From: Polynucleobacter sp. 71A-WALBACH
GTDB lineage: Bacteria > Pseudomonadota > Gammaproteobacteria > Burkholderiales > Burkholderiaceae
Direction of reading: 5' to 3'
DNA: 64,000 nucleotides
Assembly: GCF_018882365.1 (NCBI RefSeq)
Contig: NZ_JACVOP010000001.1
Location: 1,301,341 to 1,365,340 of the forward strand
In this document: positions 15,842 through 23,244 of the stretch, one piece after another
Position numbering within the stretch: position 1 is the first letter of the stretch
Layout of the letters: the number at the start of each line of letters is the position of its first letter
Made by a program: the position numbers and the translations under genes
The notes under the pieces: model-generated
The model's database searches: none
Told to the model about the DNA's origin: nothing
What the model saw: the letters and a program-made list of their open reading frames with translations, nothing else

Positions 15842-18187
15842 GTGGAGCTCCCCTTAGGCGACCCAAACACATCGGAATCAAAAGGTAAGGTCTCGCCTAA
15901 AGAGACCGCTAGTAGCGCTAAGTCTTCCATCATCGCGACTTTGTTGGCTCAATCGAGCCGACATTTATTTGGCCCTACCTCTGCGCCAACACTGCCACTA
16001 AAGCATCAAGTTGTTTCGATTGAAGGATTGATTTCTAAGTTGGCTTATCTTAAGCCAACAGAGATTACTCTCATTAGGTCAGCTTTTAATTTTGCCGATG
16101 CTGCCCATCTAGGTCAGTACCGTCATAGTGGCGAACCTTACATAACTCATCCTGTCGCGGTAGCCGAACTCTGCGCTACCTGGCGTTTGGATGCGTCTTC
16201 CATCATGGCGGCCTTATTGCATGATGTGATTGAAGATACGGGCTGTACGCAAGCAGACCTGGTTGGCAAGTTTGGTAGCAAAGTGGCGGAGCTAGTAGAG
16301 GGATTGACTAAGCTCGATAAGTTGGAGTTTCAGAGTCATGCCGAAGCGCAAGCCGAGAGCTTTCGCAAGATGTTTATGGCGATGGCGCGGGATGTCCGGG
16401 TAATTCTAGTTAAGCTGGCTGACCGAACTCACAATATGCGCACCCTAGATGCTGTCCCAATGGAAAAGCGTCGTAGGGTTGCGGCTGAGACTATTGAGAT
16501 TTATGCGCCGATTGCCCATCGTCTCGGTCTGAATATTATTTATCGCGACTTACAAGATCTTAGTTTCCGCTACTCCATGCCAATGCGCTTCAGAGTCATC
16601 GAAGGTGCCGTGAAGCGGGCACGTGGTAATCGTAAGGAAATGGTAGAGAAGATTTTGCAGAATGCCCGGATGGCTTTCGCAAAAGCCAATCTTGAGGTTG
16701 ATCTGCAAGGTCGCGAAAAAACCCTCTTCAGTATTTACAGCAAAATGCGCAGCAAGCATTTGAGTTTTTCTCAGGTGCTCGATGTTTATGCATTTAGAGT
16801 TACCGTTCACTCGATTGATGAGTGCTATCGAGCCTTGGGTATTTTGCACGCGCTTTATAAGCCGATGCCTGGAAAATTTAAGGATTACATTGCGATCCCC
16901 AAGCTCAATGGCTATCAGTCTTTGCATACGACGCTATTAGGCCCATCAGGTGTGCCTGTAGAGTTTCAGATCCGTACGGGTGATATGCATGCAGTGGCTG
17001 AGGCTGGTGTTGCGGCGCATTGGGCTTATAAAGACGGCACTCCTGATATGAGTGAGGTGCAAAATCGTGCACACCAATGGTTGCAATCATTAATTGATAT
17101 TCAAGATAGTAGTGGTGATTCACAAGAATTCTTAGAGCACGTCAAAATTGATTTGTTCCCGGACGCGGTTTATGTATTTACGCCGAAAGGGCAGATCAGA
17201 GCCTTACCGCGTGGTGCTACTGCCCTAGACTTTGCTTACTCTATTCATAGTGATGTGGGTAATACTTGTGTAGCCGTCAAGATTAATGGCATGCAGCTGC
17301 CTTTACGAAGCGAGCTAAAGAACAGCGATATCGTTGAAGTAGTGACATCGTCCAACTCGCAGCCAAATCCAGGCTGGTTAGCATTTGTCCGAACTGGTAA
17401 AGCTCGCGCCTCCATTCGTCATTCACTGAAGACTAAGCACTATGCCGAGTCTTTGCAGTTAGGCGAGCGTCTGCTTGCTAATGCTTTGCGTCAGCAGGGA
17501 GTGGATGCGGGACTGCTATCTCCAGAGATCTGGGAAAAGTTATTACATTGGACTGGCGATAAAACGCGGGAAGAAGCCTGCGTCAATATTGCTTTGGGTC
17601 GCCGATCCCCTCAAGAGTTGGCAATTCGCTTGAAGATTTTGATTGATGATGAGGGTGGTTCAGAGCAAATGCGCTTGGGCGCGGCAGACTGGGTTTCTCC
17701 CCAGCAAGAAATTACCTCTCACCATCATCAGCGTCAGGCTATTTTGGTAGATGGTCGCGAAGGTAATTCCATTAGCTTTCAAACCTGCTGCCATCCGATT
17801 CCAGGCGATAACATCATCGGCTATCTTGGTAAGGGTGAGGGATTGCAGGTTCACACTAACGACTGTCCAGTGGCCCTTAGAATGCTCTCCAAGGACAGTG
17901 ATAAGTGGGTCGAAGTCGAGTGGGGTAAAGAGGTCAACCGAGAATTTGAGGTGGATCTCGCAATCGATACGCGTCAAGGTAAAGGGGTGTTGGCAAGAGT
18001 GGCCAGTAGTGTGACTGCTGCTGACTCCAACATCATGAATGTGTCCATGGATGACCGCTACAAAGAAGATGCTGTCACTATTCGTTTCACCATTCAAGTA
18101 TCAGACCGATTCCATCTCTCCAAAGTCATGCGTAGCTTGCGTACTAACCACGATGTCATGCGTGTGACCCGGGTTCGTGTCGGCTAA
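15842..18187 (+). CDS. spoT: Bifunctional (p)ppGpp synthetase/hydrolase
   Basis: 781 residues from a GTG start. The HD hydrolase domain (about residues 70-230) has YITHPVAVAEL and ALLHDVIEDTG, and keeps the HD and ED pairs, so hydrolase activity is expected. The synthetase domain follows, with EKTLFSIYSKMRSK and KDYIAIPKLNGYQSLHTT. A TGS domain (VYVFTPKGQIRALPRG, near 440), the zinc-finger-like CC...HP...H...C region and a C-terminal ACT domain complete the Rel/SpoT architecture. It makes and degrades the stringent-response alarmone. It is third in gmk-rpoZ-spoT and converges on greB with 7 bases between stops. Confidence 0.95.
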   Translation: MELPLGDPNTSESKGKVSPKETASSAKSSIIATLLAQSSRHLFGPTSAPTLPLKHQVVSIEGLISKLAYLKPTEITLIRSAFNFADAAHLGQYRHSGEPYITHPVAVAELCATWRLDASSIMAALLHDVIEDTGCTQADLVGKFGSKVAELVEGLTKLDKLEFQSHAEAQAESFRKMFMAMARDVRVILVKLADRTHNMRTLDAVPMEKRRRVAAETIEIYAPIAHRLGLNIIYRDLQDLSFRYSMPMRFRVIEGAVKRARGNRKEMVEKILQNARMAFAKANLEVDLQGREKTLFSIYSKMRSKHLSFSQVLDVYAFRVTVHSIDECYRALGILHALYKPMPGKFKDYIAIPKLNGYQSLHTTLLGPSGVPVEFQIRTGDMHAVAEAGVAAHWAYKDGTPDMSEVQNRAHQWLQSLIDIQDSSGDSQEFLEHVKIDLFPDAVYVFTPKGQIRALPRGATALDFAYSIHSDVGNTCVAVKINGMQLPLRSELKNSDIVEVVTSSNSQPNPGWLAFVRTGKARASIRHSLKTKHYAESLQLGERLLANALRQQGVDAGLLSPEIWEKLLHWTGDKTREEACVNIALGRRSPQELAIRLKILIDDEGGSEQMRLGAADWVSPQQEITSHHHQRQAILVDGREGNSISFQTCCHPIPGDNIIGYLGKGEGLQVHTNDCPVALRMLSKDSDKWVEVEWGKEVNREFEVDLAIDTRQGKGVLARVASSVTAADSNIMNVSMDDRYKEDAVTIRFTIQVSDRFHLSKVMRSLRTNHDVMRVTRVRVG

Positions 18188-18194
18188 GTCTAAA

Positions 18195-18695
18195 TTATCG
18201 GTACTGCACGTCTAGGATTTCAATCTCGGTAGGGCCCGTTGGCGTCTGAATTTTGACGCAATCGCCTAAGCGTGCCTTGATTAAGGCTTTAGCAATCGGG
18301 GAGACCCAGCTGACGTGGCCCAACTCTAAGTCAACCTCATCGACCCCCACAATCGTGATAGTCGTCTCTTTATTGGCCTCGGCTCCCTCCAGGTTTACAT
18401 AGGTCACTGTAGCCCCAAAAAAGACCTGCTCGGCATCCGCATCCCCCGATTTTCGGGCTTGGTTATCGACTACTACGGCAAATTCAAGGCGCTGATTTAG
18501 GAAGCGAATCCGGCGATCTATCTCGCGAAGCCGCTTTTTTCCGTAGATATAGTCCCCATTTTCAGAGCGGTCGCCATTCGAGGCGGCCCAGTGAACAACC
18601 TTGACAACCTCAGGCCGATCAAGGTTCAGGAGCTGTAAAAGCTCACTTTTAATACGCTCATGACCTGCGGGTGTGATGTAGTTCTTCTCTTCCAT
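18195..18695 (-). CDS. greB: Transcription elongation factor GreB
   Basis: 166 residues from the ATG at 18695 (MEEKNYITPAGHERIKSEL). Any longer frame runs back through the tRNA-Arg gene and gives the usual spurious tRNA-derived peptide. The N-terminal coiled coil includes GDYIYGKKRLREIDRRIRF, with the acidic-tip D-x-x-E region in SNGDRSENGDY. The C-terminal FKBP-like domain ends near TPTGPTEIEILD. Gre factors stimulate RNA cleavage by backtracked polymerase; the YGKKRLREID segment supports GreB over GreA. The start is 18 bases from the divergent tRNA gene. Confidence 0.92.
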   Translation of the reverse strand: MEEKNYITPAGHERIKSELLQLLNLDRPEVVKVVHWAASNGDRSENGDYIYGKKRLREIDRRIRFLNQRLEFAVVVDNQARKSGDADAEQVFFGATVTYVNLEGAEANKETTITIVGVDEVDLELGHVSWVSPIAKALIKARLGDCVKIQTPTGPTEIEILDVQYR

Positions 18696-18713
18696 GGCAT
18701 AATTATGGCTGTT

Positions 18714-18790
18714 GCGGCTGTAGCTCAGCTGGATAGAGTACTTGGCTACGAACCAAGGGGTCGTGGGTTCAATTCCTGCCAGCCGCACCA
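18714..18790 (+). tRNA. tRNA-Arg (anticodon ACG)
   Basis: 77 bases with encoded CCA. The acceptor stem GCGGCTG pairs with CAGCCGC, the D arm is GCTCAGCTGGATAGAGT, the anticodon stem CTTGG/CCAAG holds the loop CTACGAA (anticodon ACG, expected to be edited to ICG), and the T arm contains GGTTCAATTCC. It stands alone and is followed by a terminator. Confidence 0.97.
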
Positions 18791-18798
18791 AACCTTTT

Positions 18799-18836
18799 AG
18801 GGCCTAGTTGAAAAACTGGGCCCTTTTTCTTTTTTT
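18799..18836 (+). terminator. Terminator of tRNA-Arg
   Basis: AGGGCCTAGTT pairs with AACTGGGCCCT (one G-T pair) around a short A-rich loop and is followed by a run of T's (TTTTTCTTTTTT). Confidence 0.85.
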
Positions 18837-18868
18837 GCCCTTTTAACAGTGCATTCATGCGGATCCCT

Positions 18869-18874
18869 TATAGT
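18869..18874 (+). promoter_or_regulatory. -10 element placed for a leaderless MCE permease mRNA
   Basis: TATAGT ends 6 bases before an in-frame ATG at 18881. It lies downstream of the alternative ATG at 18857, so if it is the active promoter only the 18881 start can be used. The -35 is poor (TTAACA at a 20-base spacing). Confidence 0.35.
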
Positions 18875-18880
18875 GTGTCT

Positions 18881-20053
18881 ATGGGCATTTCTGACGCTAA
18901 TTCGACGAATTTACCAACTCCAGTAGCTATTTGGTCGCAAACTGACGCAACGCATGCGCAAGTCACTTTGAGTGGTGCGGTCAACGTGTATTCCTTGGCT
19001 GGCGTGTGGACTGATATTCGACAAAAGCAAAGCCTCTGGTTAGGGCAGGCAAGTGCTCAAGCTCATGTATTGGTTTTTGATGCATCTAAAGTGAGCTCTT
19101 TAGATGGAGCTGCTTTTGCATTCTTGATTGATGTTGAGGAGGCTCAGCAAAAATCAGGGGGTCAATTTGATATTCAGGGTCTAGATCCGAAGTATCAGCC
19201 ACTCCTGCGTGAATTTGATCCCATTCAAAATCTCTTTCCTGTTCCAAGTCCAAAGCCAAAGCCTAACTTTGTTGTCAGCATCGGAATGGCCGCCGAAGAT
19301 CTTATAGAAGATGCGCGCGGACTAGTTACATTTACCGGTCATCTGTCTGCCGATTTGGCTTGGTCGATACGGAATATCAGGCAAGTGCGTTGGGGTGATT
19401 TTGTGAATGCTGCCGTAGAAGCGGGTATCTCTGCGTTACCAATTGTTGGTTTAGTCGCTTTTTTGATTGGAGTGATTTTGTCCTTTCAGGCCGCTATCGG
19501 TATGCAGCAATTTGGCGCCGTTTCTTTTGTTGGACCGCTAGCTGCCTTGGGGATTGTGCGTGAGATGGGGCCACTCATTACCGCGATCTTGCTGGCTGGC
19601 CGTTCATCAGCCGCATTTGCTGCGGAGATCGGCACCATGACAGTCAATAGTGAAGTGGATGCATTAGTTACTGGTGGTTTAAGTCCCATTCGATTTTTAG
19701 TCGTACCAAGGGTATTGGCGGGAATATTAGTAGCTCCGATATTGACCTTGTTTGCCGATGTCGTGAGCATTTTCTCTTCCATGCTGACAATGCAAATTTA
19801 TGGGATCCCCTTTATTAACTTTTACAACGGCATGTTATCCGCCGTGGATGTTGAGGATGTGCTGTCGGGTTTAGTGAAGGCCACTTTATTTGGAGTGGTG
19901 GTTTCTGCGATGGGCTGTTTACGCGGCATGCAAACAGGTACCGGGGCAGCGGCGGTCGGCATCTCAGCAACTCGCGCAGTAGTGAGCAGTATTGTCATGA
20001 TCGTTTTAGTGGACGGCATCTTTGCTTACATCTCTTACAGGACGGGCTTCTGA
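18881..20053 (+). CDS. MlaE-type lipid ABC transporter permease with N-terminal STAS domain
   Basis: 390 residues from 18881 (398 if the ATG at 18857 is used; neither has a clear ribosome site). The first 120 residues form a STAS-like domain (VLVFDASKVSSLDGAAFAFL), equivalent to a separate MlaB in the classical Mla system. The rest is a MlaE/YrbE permease with GISALPIVGLVAFLIGVILS, MGPLITAILLAGRSSAAFAAEIGTM and a C-terminal helix bundle. The complex moves phospholipids between outer and inner membranes. First gene of a four-gene operon with ATPase, MCE protein and lipoprotein; its stop overlaps the ATPase start. Confidence 0.9.
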   Translation: MGISDANSTNLPTPVAIWSQTDATHAQVTLSGAVNVYSLAGVWTDIRQKQSLWLGQASAQAHVLVFDASKVSSLDGAAFAFLIDVEEAQQKSGGQFDIQGLDPKYQPLLREFDPIQNLFPVPSPKPKPNFVVSIGMAAEDLIEDARGLVTFTGHLSADLAWSIRNIRQVRWGDFVNAAVEAGISALPIVGLVAFLIGVILSFQAAIGMQQFGAVSFVGPLAALGIVREMGPLITAILLAGRSSAAFAAEIGTMTVNSEVDALVTGGLSPIRFLVVPRVLAGILVAPILTLFADVVSIFSSMLTMQIYGIPFINFYNGMLSAVDVEDVLSGLVKATLFGVVVSAMGCLRGMQTGTGAAAVGISATRAVVSSIVMIVLVDGIFAYISYRTGF

Positions 20054-20820
20054 TGGATTCGTTGGATAACGCGATCGACGTTCAAAATCTCACTGTGGGC
20101 TACGGCTCAAAAGTGCTTCTACAGAACCTCAACTTCTCCGTGAAGAATGGCGAGATCTTCGTTATTTTGGGTGGATCGGGCTGTGGTAAATCGAGTCTCT
20201 TAAAGAATTTATTCGGTTTATACCAACCGCTTTCTGGAGACGTGTTGATCGAGGGTCAAAACATCACTACCGCCCAAGGTGCTGAACGTCAAAAAATTAT
20301 GACAAGCTTTGGGGTGATGTACCAGCAGGGCGCTTTATTTGGTTCTATGAATTTGCTTGATAACGTGACGCTCTTCATGGAGGAGTACACGCAGTTAACC
20401 AGAGATCAAATGAATCTATTGGCACGCTGTAAGCTTGATTTAGTAGGCTTACTACCATACGAAACTTATATGCCCAGCGAGATTAGTGGGGGCATGCAAA
20501 AGCGGGCAGCCATTGCGCGCGCAATGGCCCTAGATCCTAAAATATTATTTTTGGATGAGCCTTCAGCAGGTCTTGACCCCATCACATCAGCCGATCTTGA
20601 TAGTACGATTTTGGATCTCTCAAAAAACTTGGGATTTACCTTTGTGATTGTTTCGCATGAGCTGGCAAGTATTTATTCCATCGCCGATAAGGTGATTATG
20701 TTGGATAAGGATGCCAAAGGCATTATTGCCGAGGGCGATCCTAAGGTATTAAGAGATACCAGTAAAGATCCTAGAGTGCATCAATTCTTTAACCGCATCA
20801 TGAGCAAGGACGCAGCATGA
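20053..20820 (+). CDS. MlaF-type lipid ABC transporter ATPase
   Basis: 255 residues. Walker A GGSGCGKSSLL, Q-loop in MYQQGALFGSM, signature SGGMQKRAAIARA, Walker B ILFLDEPSAGLDP and switch His in IVSHELASI are all intact. It energises the MCE-type permease encoded directly upstream, with which it shares the TGATGG stop/start junction, and it overlaps the MCE gene by 4 bases. The MQKR form of the signature is typical of MlaF ATPases. Confidence 0.93.
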   Translation: MDSLDNAIDVQNLTVGYGSKVLLQNLNFSVKNGEIFVILGGSGCGKSSLLKNLFGLYQPLSGDVLIEGQNITTAQGAERQKIMTSFGVMYQQGALFGSMNLLDNVTLFMEEYTQLTRDQMNLLARCKLDLVGLLPYETYMPSEISGGMQKRAAIARAMALDPKILFLDEPSAGLDPITSADLDSTILDLSKNLGFTFVIVSHELASIYSIADKVIMLDKDAKGIIAEGDPKVLRDTSKDPRVHQFFNRIMSKDAA

Positions 20821-21731
20821 GTAATAACTCCAATCCTAATTATTTCCGCCTAGGCATTTTTGTTCTAGCGGCAATCGGTGCATTGCTCGCCATCATTTTG
20901 ATCTTTGGCTCGGGCCAGCTCTTTAAAAAATCATTCATGGTGGAGACCTATGTCAAGCAATCGGTGACTGGTCTAGATGCTGGTGCGGCGGTGCGCTTCA
21001 GGGGTGTAAAGATTGGGCAGGTCACAACCATTGGTTTATCGGGCGATTTGTATGAGAAAGATGTACCGATGGTTCAGAAGCAAGAGTATGTTGTTGTGAG
21101 AATGCAGATTTTTGGAGATGCTATTGAGAAAAGTCATCTCGAAACTTTTATCAAAGACAACTTACGTGCCCGTATTCGTTCGATGGGTATAACTGGCGTA
21201 AATTATGTAGAGTTAGATTTTTATCCCAAAGCTGATCAGATTGTCACCCTCAAATATCCATGGGAGCCTGAATATCCAGTGGTACCATCAATGCCAAATC
21301 AAGCTGATGAAATTATTTCTGGCATTCAAAAGTTGATTGGCGCTTTAAATGGCTTAGACGTAGATGGCACCCAGAAGAAATTTGATGCGCTATTGGGTAA
21401 TCTCAATAAGTTGATGGCTGGAGATGGCAAAGATAATTCCGGCCTGATCAATTCGGTTAAAGATCTCAATGTATTGTTGGATCGCATTGCTAAAGTCACC
21501 GATAAAGATCAGCTGAATATTTTGATGCGTGAATTGGTTGCAACTATGGTTTCTTTACGTCAAACCATCAGTAGCGTTCAGGGTGATACCACTGCGACCC
21601 TTGAGAATCTGCGTCAAGCTAGTGAGCAGTTAAATGAATTTACTCGTGTCGCAAGTCAATCACCATCAACCTTGATTTGGGGTGAGCCACCCGCACGAAT
21701 TACGCCTCCAATGAATGGAGCTCAAAAATGA
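20817..21731 (+). CDS. MlaD-type MCE domain protein, membrane anchored
   Basis: 304 residues. One N-terminal membrane helix (residues about 10-31, LGIFVLAAIGALLAIILIFG) is followed by an MCE domain with TGLDAGAAVRFRGVKIGQV and ARIRSMGITGVNYVELDF, then a long helical tail with repeated leucines (about 165-280). The helical part is longer than in E. coli MlaD, closer to LetB/PqiB-like tube or needle-forming MCE proteins with one domain. It forms the periplasmic lipid conduit of the operon. It overlaps its neighbours by 4 bases on both sides. Confidence 0.9.
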   Translation: MSNNSNPNYFRLGIFVLAAIGALLAIILIFGSGQLFKKSFMVETYVKQSVTGLDAGAAVRFRGVKIGQVTTIGLSGDLYEKDVPMVQKQEYVVVRMQIFGDAIEKSHLETFIKDNLRARIRSMGITGVNYVELDFYPKADQIVTLKYPWEPEYPVVPSMPNQADEIISGIQKLIGALNGLDVDGTQKKFDALLGNLNKLMAGDGKDNSGLINSVKDLNVLLDRIAKVTDKDQLNILMRELVATMVSLRQTISSVQGDTTATLENLRQASEQLNEFTRVASQSPSTLIWGEPPARITPPMNGAQK

Positions 21732-22384
21732 GAATCCAGATGATGAAAAAATCACGCCTCACTAAGTTTGCCGCTTTTGCATTTATTGTTACCGCATTGA
21801 GCGCTTGCTCTCTGCCTAAGCGTCCAGCACTGGAGACAACAAGCTGGATGGTGGCCCCAGAGCGTGCTGGCAGTCCGCGTACACCACGCACAGACTTGTG
21901 GCTCAAGATGGGCTCAGTAAATACAACCCCACCGTTTGATGGCAAGTCTTTGGTCTATCGATTAAGCGATCAACGTTACGAAAAAGATTTTTATAACGTT
22001 TATTCCGCTTTGCCGAATGAAATGGTTGGAAATGCCACTCGTCAGTGGATGAATAATTCCCAGATCTTTGCTATGACGGTAGGGCAGGGGAACGGCTTTT
22101 TCCCTTATTACAACTTGCAGGCTTCCGTAGAAGAATTTTATGGTGACTATCGGGTACGCCCTGAAGCAGTTGTAACCATAGAGTTCTTTCTGACCGTGAC
22201 TGATACCACCAAAAGAAACCCAGTGATTGGCACCAATCGCTATACCGAGCGTGTTCCGCTCAAAGACAACACTCCAGGCGCCCTAGCTTTAGGTCAACAA
22301 GAAGCTTTGGCGAAAATTCTGAAAGAATATGAATCTGAGTTATATAAGTACGCGGGTAATTTGCCTAAGCCCTTGGGGCAGTAA
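21728..22384 (+). CDS. PqiC-like outer-membrane lipoprotein (ABC_trans_aux family)
   Basis: 218 residues. The signal has the lipobox LSAC (Cys27), after which the mature protein would be lipidated and sent to the outer membrane. The body (QRYEKDFYNVYSALPNEM and YNLQASVEEFYGDYRV) resembles the ABC-type transport auxiliary lipoproteins (PqiC/YmbA). GGAG precedes the first ATG, which overlaps the MCE gene stop, so this start is favoured over the two ATGs 12 and 15 bases further. It is probably the outer-membrane dock for the lipid conduit. Confidence 0.87.
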   Translation: MRIQMMKKSRLTKFAAFAFIVTALSACSLPKRPALETTSWMVAPERAGSPRTPRTDLWLKMGSVNTTPPFDGKSLVYRLSDQRYEKDFYNVYSALPNEMVGNATRQWMNNSQIFAMTVGQGNGFFPYYNLQASVEEFYGDYRVRPEAVVTIEFFLTVTDTTKRNPVIGTNRYTERVPLKDNTPGALALGQQEALAKILKEYESELYKYAGNLPKPLGQ

Positions 22385-22447
22385 GAAGCGGTTAGTAATC
22401 CAGCTGCGTGAAGAATGCGTTGTAACTATAAATAAGATGGAGAAGAT

Positions 22448-23233
22448 ATGGATTTAGGACTTCAGGGCAAGGTTGCTTTGGTGATGGCATCTAGTCGTGG
22501 TTTAGGTCAAGCGATGGCCGTTTCTTTAGCTCGTGAAGGGGTTAAGGTGGCAGTGACAGGTCGCAATCCTGAGGGATTAAAAAAATCAGTTGAGCTGATT
22601 GAAGCGGCTGGTGGAATAGCTTTGGCTTTGAGTTGGGATTTATCGGATGCCTCAGTTATTGATGGCCTCGTGAGTAAGGTTGAAAAAGAACTTGGCCCAA
22701 TTGATATTTTGATCAATAACACTGGTGGACCTCCTCCAACATTGGCTGCCGGTCAAGATCCTGCTTTATGGCAAAAAAGTTTTAATGACATGGTGCTATC
22801 ACTGATTAGTATCACTGACCGAGTTCTTCCTGGTATGCGTAAGCGTAAGTGGGGCCGCATTATTACTAGCACCACTTCTGGTGCAATTGCCCCAATTAAA
22901 AATCTTGCCATCTCCAACACCTTACGTGCCGCACTGCTAGCGTGGTCTAAAACTTTAGCGGCAGAAGTGGCTGCTGAAGGAGTTACCGTGAATGTGATCA
23001 TGCCTGGCCGAGTGGCAACCGATCGTTTGCGTCAATTAGACGAGGCGCGTGCTCAACGAGAGAATGTCTCTTATGATTCTGTCGTTCAATCCAGTTTGAA
23101 GCAGATTCCGATGGGGCGTTACGGCGATCCTCAGGAGTATGGTGATACCGCTGCCTTTTTAGCTAGCCAAAGCGCCTCTTTTATCACTGGGTCAGTGATC
23201 CGTGTTGATGGTGGCCAGATTCAGGCGATTTAA
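22448..23233 (+). CDS. Atypical SDR family protein lacking the YxxxK pair
   Basis: 261 residues with a Rossmann fold: GKVALVMASSRGLGQAMA (cofactor loop, with ASSRGLG in place of TGxxxGxG), NNTGG and NVIMPGRVATDRL. The helix that normally carries the catalytic Tyr-x-x-x-Lys reads SNTLR: aligned back from KTLA, Tyr is Ser and Lys is Arg. A conserved SNxLR form is known in some SDR subfamilies, so this is probably a subgroup with different chemistry rather than a damaged gene. GGAGAAG precedes the ATG. It follows the lipid operon by 63 bases and precedes the FtsX-type permease by 11 bases. Confidence 0.85.
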   Translation: MDLGLQGKVALVMASSRGLGQAMAVSLAREGVKVAVTGRNPEGLKKSVELIEAAGGIALALSWDLSDASVIDGLVSKVEKELGPIDILINNTGGPPPTLAAGQDPALWQKSFNDMVLSLISITDRVLPGMRKRKWGRIITSTTSGAIAPIKNLAISNTLRAALLAWSKTLAAEVAAEGVTVNVIMPGRVATDRLRQLDEARAQRENVSYDSVVQSSLKQIPMGRYGDPQEYGDTAAFLASQSASFITGSVIRVDGGQIQAI

Positions 23234-23244
23234 ACGTAGTGTTA

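Noticed and set aside
18696-18791. N-terminal extension of greB reading through the tRNA-Arg gene.
   Set aside because: The extension is the familiar peptide produced by reading a tRNA antisense. The family N-terminus begins at 18695.
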